Assembly: GCA_963835495.1 (NCBI GenBank)
Contig: CAWIFQ010000003.1
Coordinates: 2,364,993-2,428,992, forward strand
Length of the DNA: 64,000 nt
From: Acaudatibacter sp963835495
Lineage (GTDB): Bacteria > Pseudomonadota > Alphaproteobacteria > Caulobacterales > Caulobacteraceae
Reading direction: 5' to 3'
Below are positions 63,000 to 64,000 of the stretch, one piece after another. Position 1 is the stretch's first letter, and the number at the start of each line of letters is the position of its first letter. The translations under genes and the position numbers were made by a program. The notes under the pieces are model-generated. The model saw only the letters and a program-made list of their open reading frames with translations, was not told the origin of the DNA and made no database searches.

Positions 63000-63588
63000 G
63001 ACAGACGTCCGTCCCTTTAGGCGCGCGCTTGAAACCGGTCACCATGGACAGGACAAGGTTCTCCCGGTGCCGCCGGCCTTCAACAATCGCCGCCAGAATG
63101 TGGAGGCCGGCCATGATCCAGATCAGGTTGGCCGCCGTTTCGTGGATTGTTTCGAGCCAGCGATCGCCCCAGAAGGCGTCCAGACCCATCATCCATCCGG
63201 TGACGCCGCAGGCGCCCGCCAAGCCGATCAGCGCCAGCATCATCAGGGCGCCAGCGGGATTGTGACCCAGGTACCGAGGCTCCTGGCCGCGCACGAGGGC
63301 GCGGACATAGGCGGACAGGCGCTTCGGTCCAGGGATGAAATCAGCGAACCGGGCGTGACGTGATCCGATGAAACCCCACACAAGCCGGATCGCAAGGGCA
63401 GTCAAGATCGCGTAGCCGACATAGCGGTGCGCGACCTTGGCCTCCCGAAGAACGGTCAGATTGGCGAGGCACCCTAGCGCGAGCGTCCAATGAAACAGTC
63501 GGACGACAACGTCCCACACCTTGACGGTCGGCGTGCCCGTCCGCACGGATGGCGGTTCAAGAGATGAAGTAATGTTTGGCGTACTCAT
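62974..63588 (-). CDS. Cytochrome b561-type membrane protein
   Basis: 204 residues, four membrane helices. VWDVVVRLFHWTLALGCLANL carries a haem His (FHW), AHRYVGYAILTALAIRLVWGFIGSRHARF the second, and ETIHETAANLIWIMAGLHILAAI two more. This is the cytochrome b/b6 domain of the b561 type, which moves electrons across the inner membrane. It sits between a PepSY gene and the two-component genes, 3 bp from the former; PepSY and b-type cytochromes are often coupled. Confidence 0.9.
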   Translation of the reverse strand: MSTPNITSSLEPPSVRTGTPTVKVWDVVVRLFHWTLALGCLANLTVLREAKVAHRYVGYAILTALAIRLVWGFIGSRHARFADFIPGPKRLSAYVRALVRGQEPRYLGHNPAGALMMLALIGLAGACGVTGWMMGLDAFWGDRWLETIHETAANLIWIMAGLHILAAIVEGRRHRENLVLSMVTGFKRAPKGTDVCHATAADRG

Positions 63589-63591
63589 CGC

Positions 63592-63873
63592 CTAGTCGTC
63601 CTCGTTATTCTGGACGACCGCGCCGGTCACAGGATTGAAGTAGACTTCCGCCTTCTTGCCATCTTTCGTGCGGGCATAGATCTCGTAGCAGCTTCCACTG
63701 ACCTGAAAGACCTTGATCTTATTGTAGCCGAGCTGCTCGATTTTCGCCTTCATCTGAGCCTCGCTCAGCCATTTGGACTTCGGCTGGGTTGTGCAGGCAG
63801 GGCTCGCAGCCGCGGCGCTGGCGATTGAGATAGCGGTCGCGGCGGTTGCCGCGGCAATGAAGAAGGTACGCAT
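63592..63873 (-). CDS. Secreted PepSY-domain protein
   Basis: 93 residues from ATG 63873. Signal peptide 1-23, then a PepSY domain (SKWLSEAQMKAKIEQLGYNKIKVFQVSGSCYEIYARTKDGKKAEVYFNPVTGAVVQN). First gene of an operon PepSY / cytochrome b / response regulator / kinase / VIT transporter. It resembles the periplasmic PepSY regulators of PhoPQ/QseBC-like systems. A long inverted repeat lies 60-130 bp upstream. Confidence 0.9.
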   Translation of the reverse strand: MRTFFIAAATAATAISIASAAAASPACTTQPKSKWLSEAQMKAKIEQLGYNKIKVFQVSGSCYEIYARTKDGKKAEVYFNPVTGAVVQNNEDD

Positions 63874-63934
63874 GAGGACTCCATAAGTCTCGCCGGGCCA
63901 AGCCGTGCGGACTGGGAGCATCGGCTCGCGATCT

Positions 63935-64000
63935 GACGAAGTCCTGACGGTCCCGGTCGCGACGCCGAAAACATAGGCGAGCGTCCGTCAGGACTTCGTC
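63935..64000. promoter_or_regulatory. 16-bp perfect inverted repeat upstream of PepSY operon
   Basis: gacgaagtcctgacgg (63935-63950) and ccgtcaggacttcgtc (63985-64000), 34 bp apart, reaching the window edge. It lies in the promoter region of the operon, so it may be a paired operator for the response regulator; it could also be the end of a repeat that continues outside. Confidence 0.5.

Noticed and set aside
1..64000. tRNA, rRNA or CRISPR arrays
   Set aside because: I looked for tRNA-like cloverleaf boxes, rRNA blocks and regular short direct repeats and found none; a dedicated search could still find a missed tRNA.

Overview
The window is high G+C (about two thirds by eye), densely coded and has no rRNA, tRNA or CRISPR that I can see. 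Gene content points to an alphaproteobacterium of the Caulobacteraceae (Caulobacter/Phenylobacterium-like): a CC0125/CC1285-type lipoprotein, DUF6491, DUF6880, DUF6429, ExoD-like and BA14K proteins, NodT-type outer membrane factor, and FixK/FNR-type boxes. This is inference from families, not from a database match.

Layout. 1-15 kb is a worn accessory zone: a degenerate response regulator cut by the window edge, a broken Asp-box protein, a 159-bp inverted-repeat element, an IS110-family transposase, intact and broken VOC proteins, an APH-fold kinase, ExoD, integrase scars, and a PepSY / response regulator / histidine kinase module. 15-18.6 kb holds small secreted or membrane proteins of unknown role. 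18.6-22.8 kb is a tightly overlapping four-gene unit: XRE regulator, large serine recombinase with an unusual C-terminus, and two different ParB-like proteins. It lies next to a truncated cytochrome c gene and is my best candidate for an undescribed mobile or partition-like system. 23.9-28.7 kb is a tripartite MacAB-TolC-type efflux operon. 28.7-30.4 kb is decayed DNA with gene ghosts, followed by a CocE/NonD hydrolase. 32.8-39.9 kb is one catabolic operon: acyl-CoA dehydrogenase, thiolase, CoA ligase, nitroreductase, 2x[4Fe-4S] ferredoxin and a thiamine-diphosphate enzyme.

40-57 kb looks like a low-oxygen/stress island. AI-2E transporter, P-type ATPase, ExoD-like, MgtC/DUF4010, two DUF6491 proteins, universal stress protein, cupin, ParB-like nuclease, BA14K, DUF2147, di-haem cytochrome c peroxidase, PLD/patatin and a CC0125-like lipoprotein are interspersed with sites matching or nearly matching TTGA-N6-TCAA, usually just ahead of a gene. 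57.6-64 kb has a chimeric ABC/adaptor scar, a glycoside-hydrolase-like lipoprotein, and a second PepSY / cytochrome b / response regulator / histidine kinase / VIT operon.

A recurring oddity is single-base frameshifts inside otherwise well-conserved genes (at least 15). Their number, and compensating pairs in one gene, suggest indel errors in the assembly at least as much as real decay. I therefore give the reconstructed gene span for those loci and say where the frame breaks.
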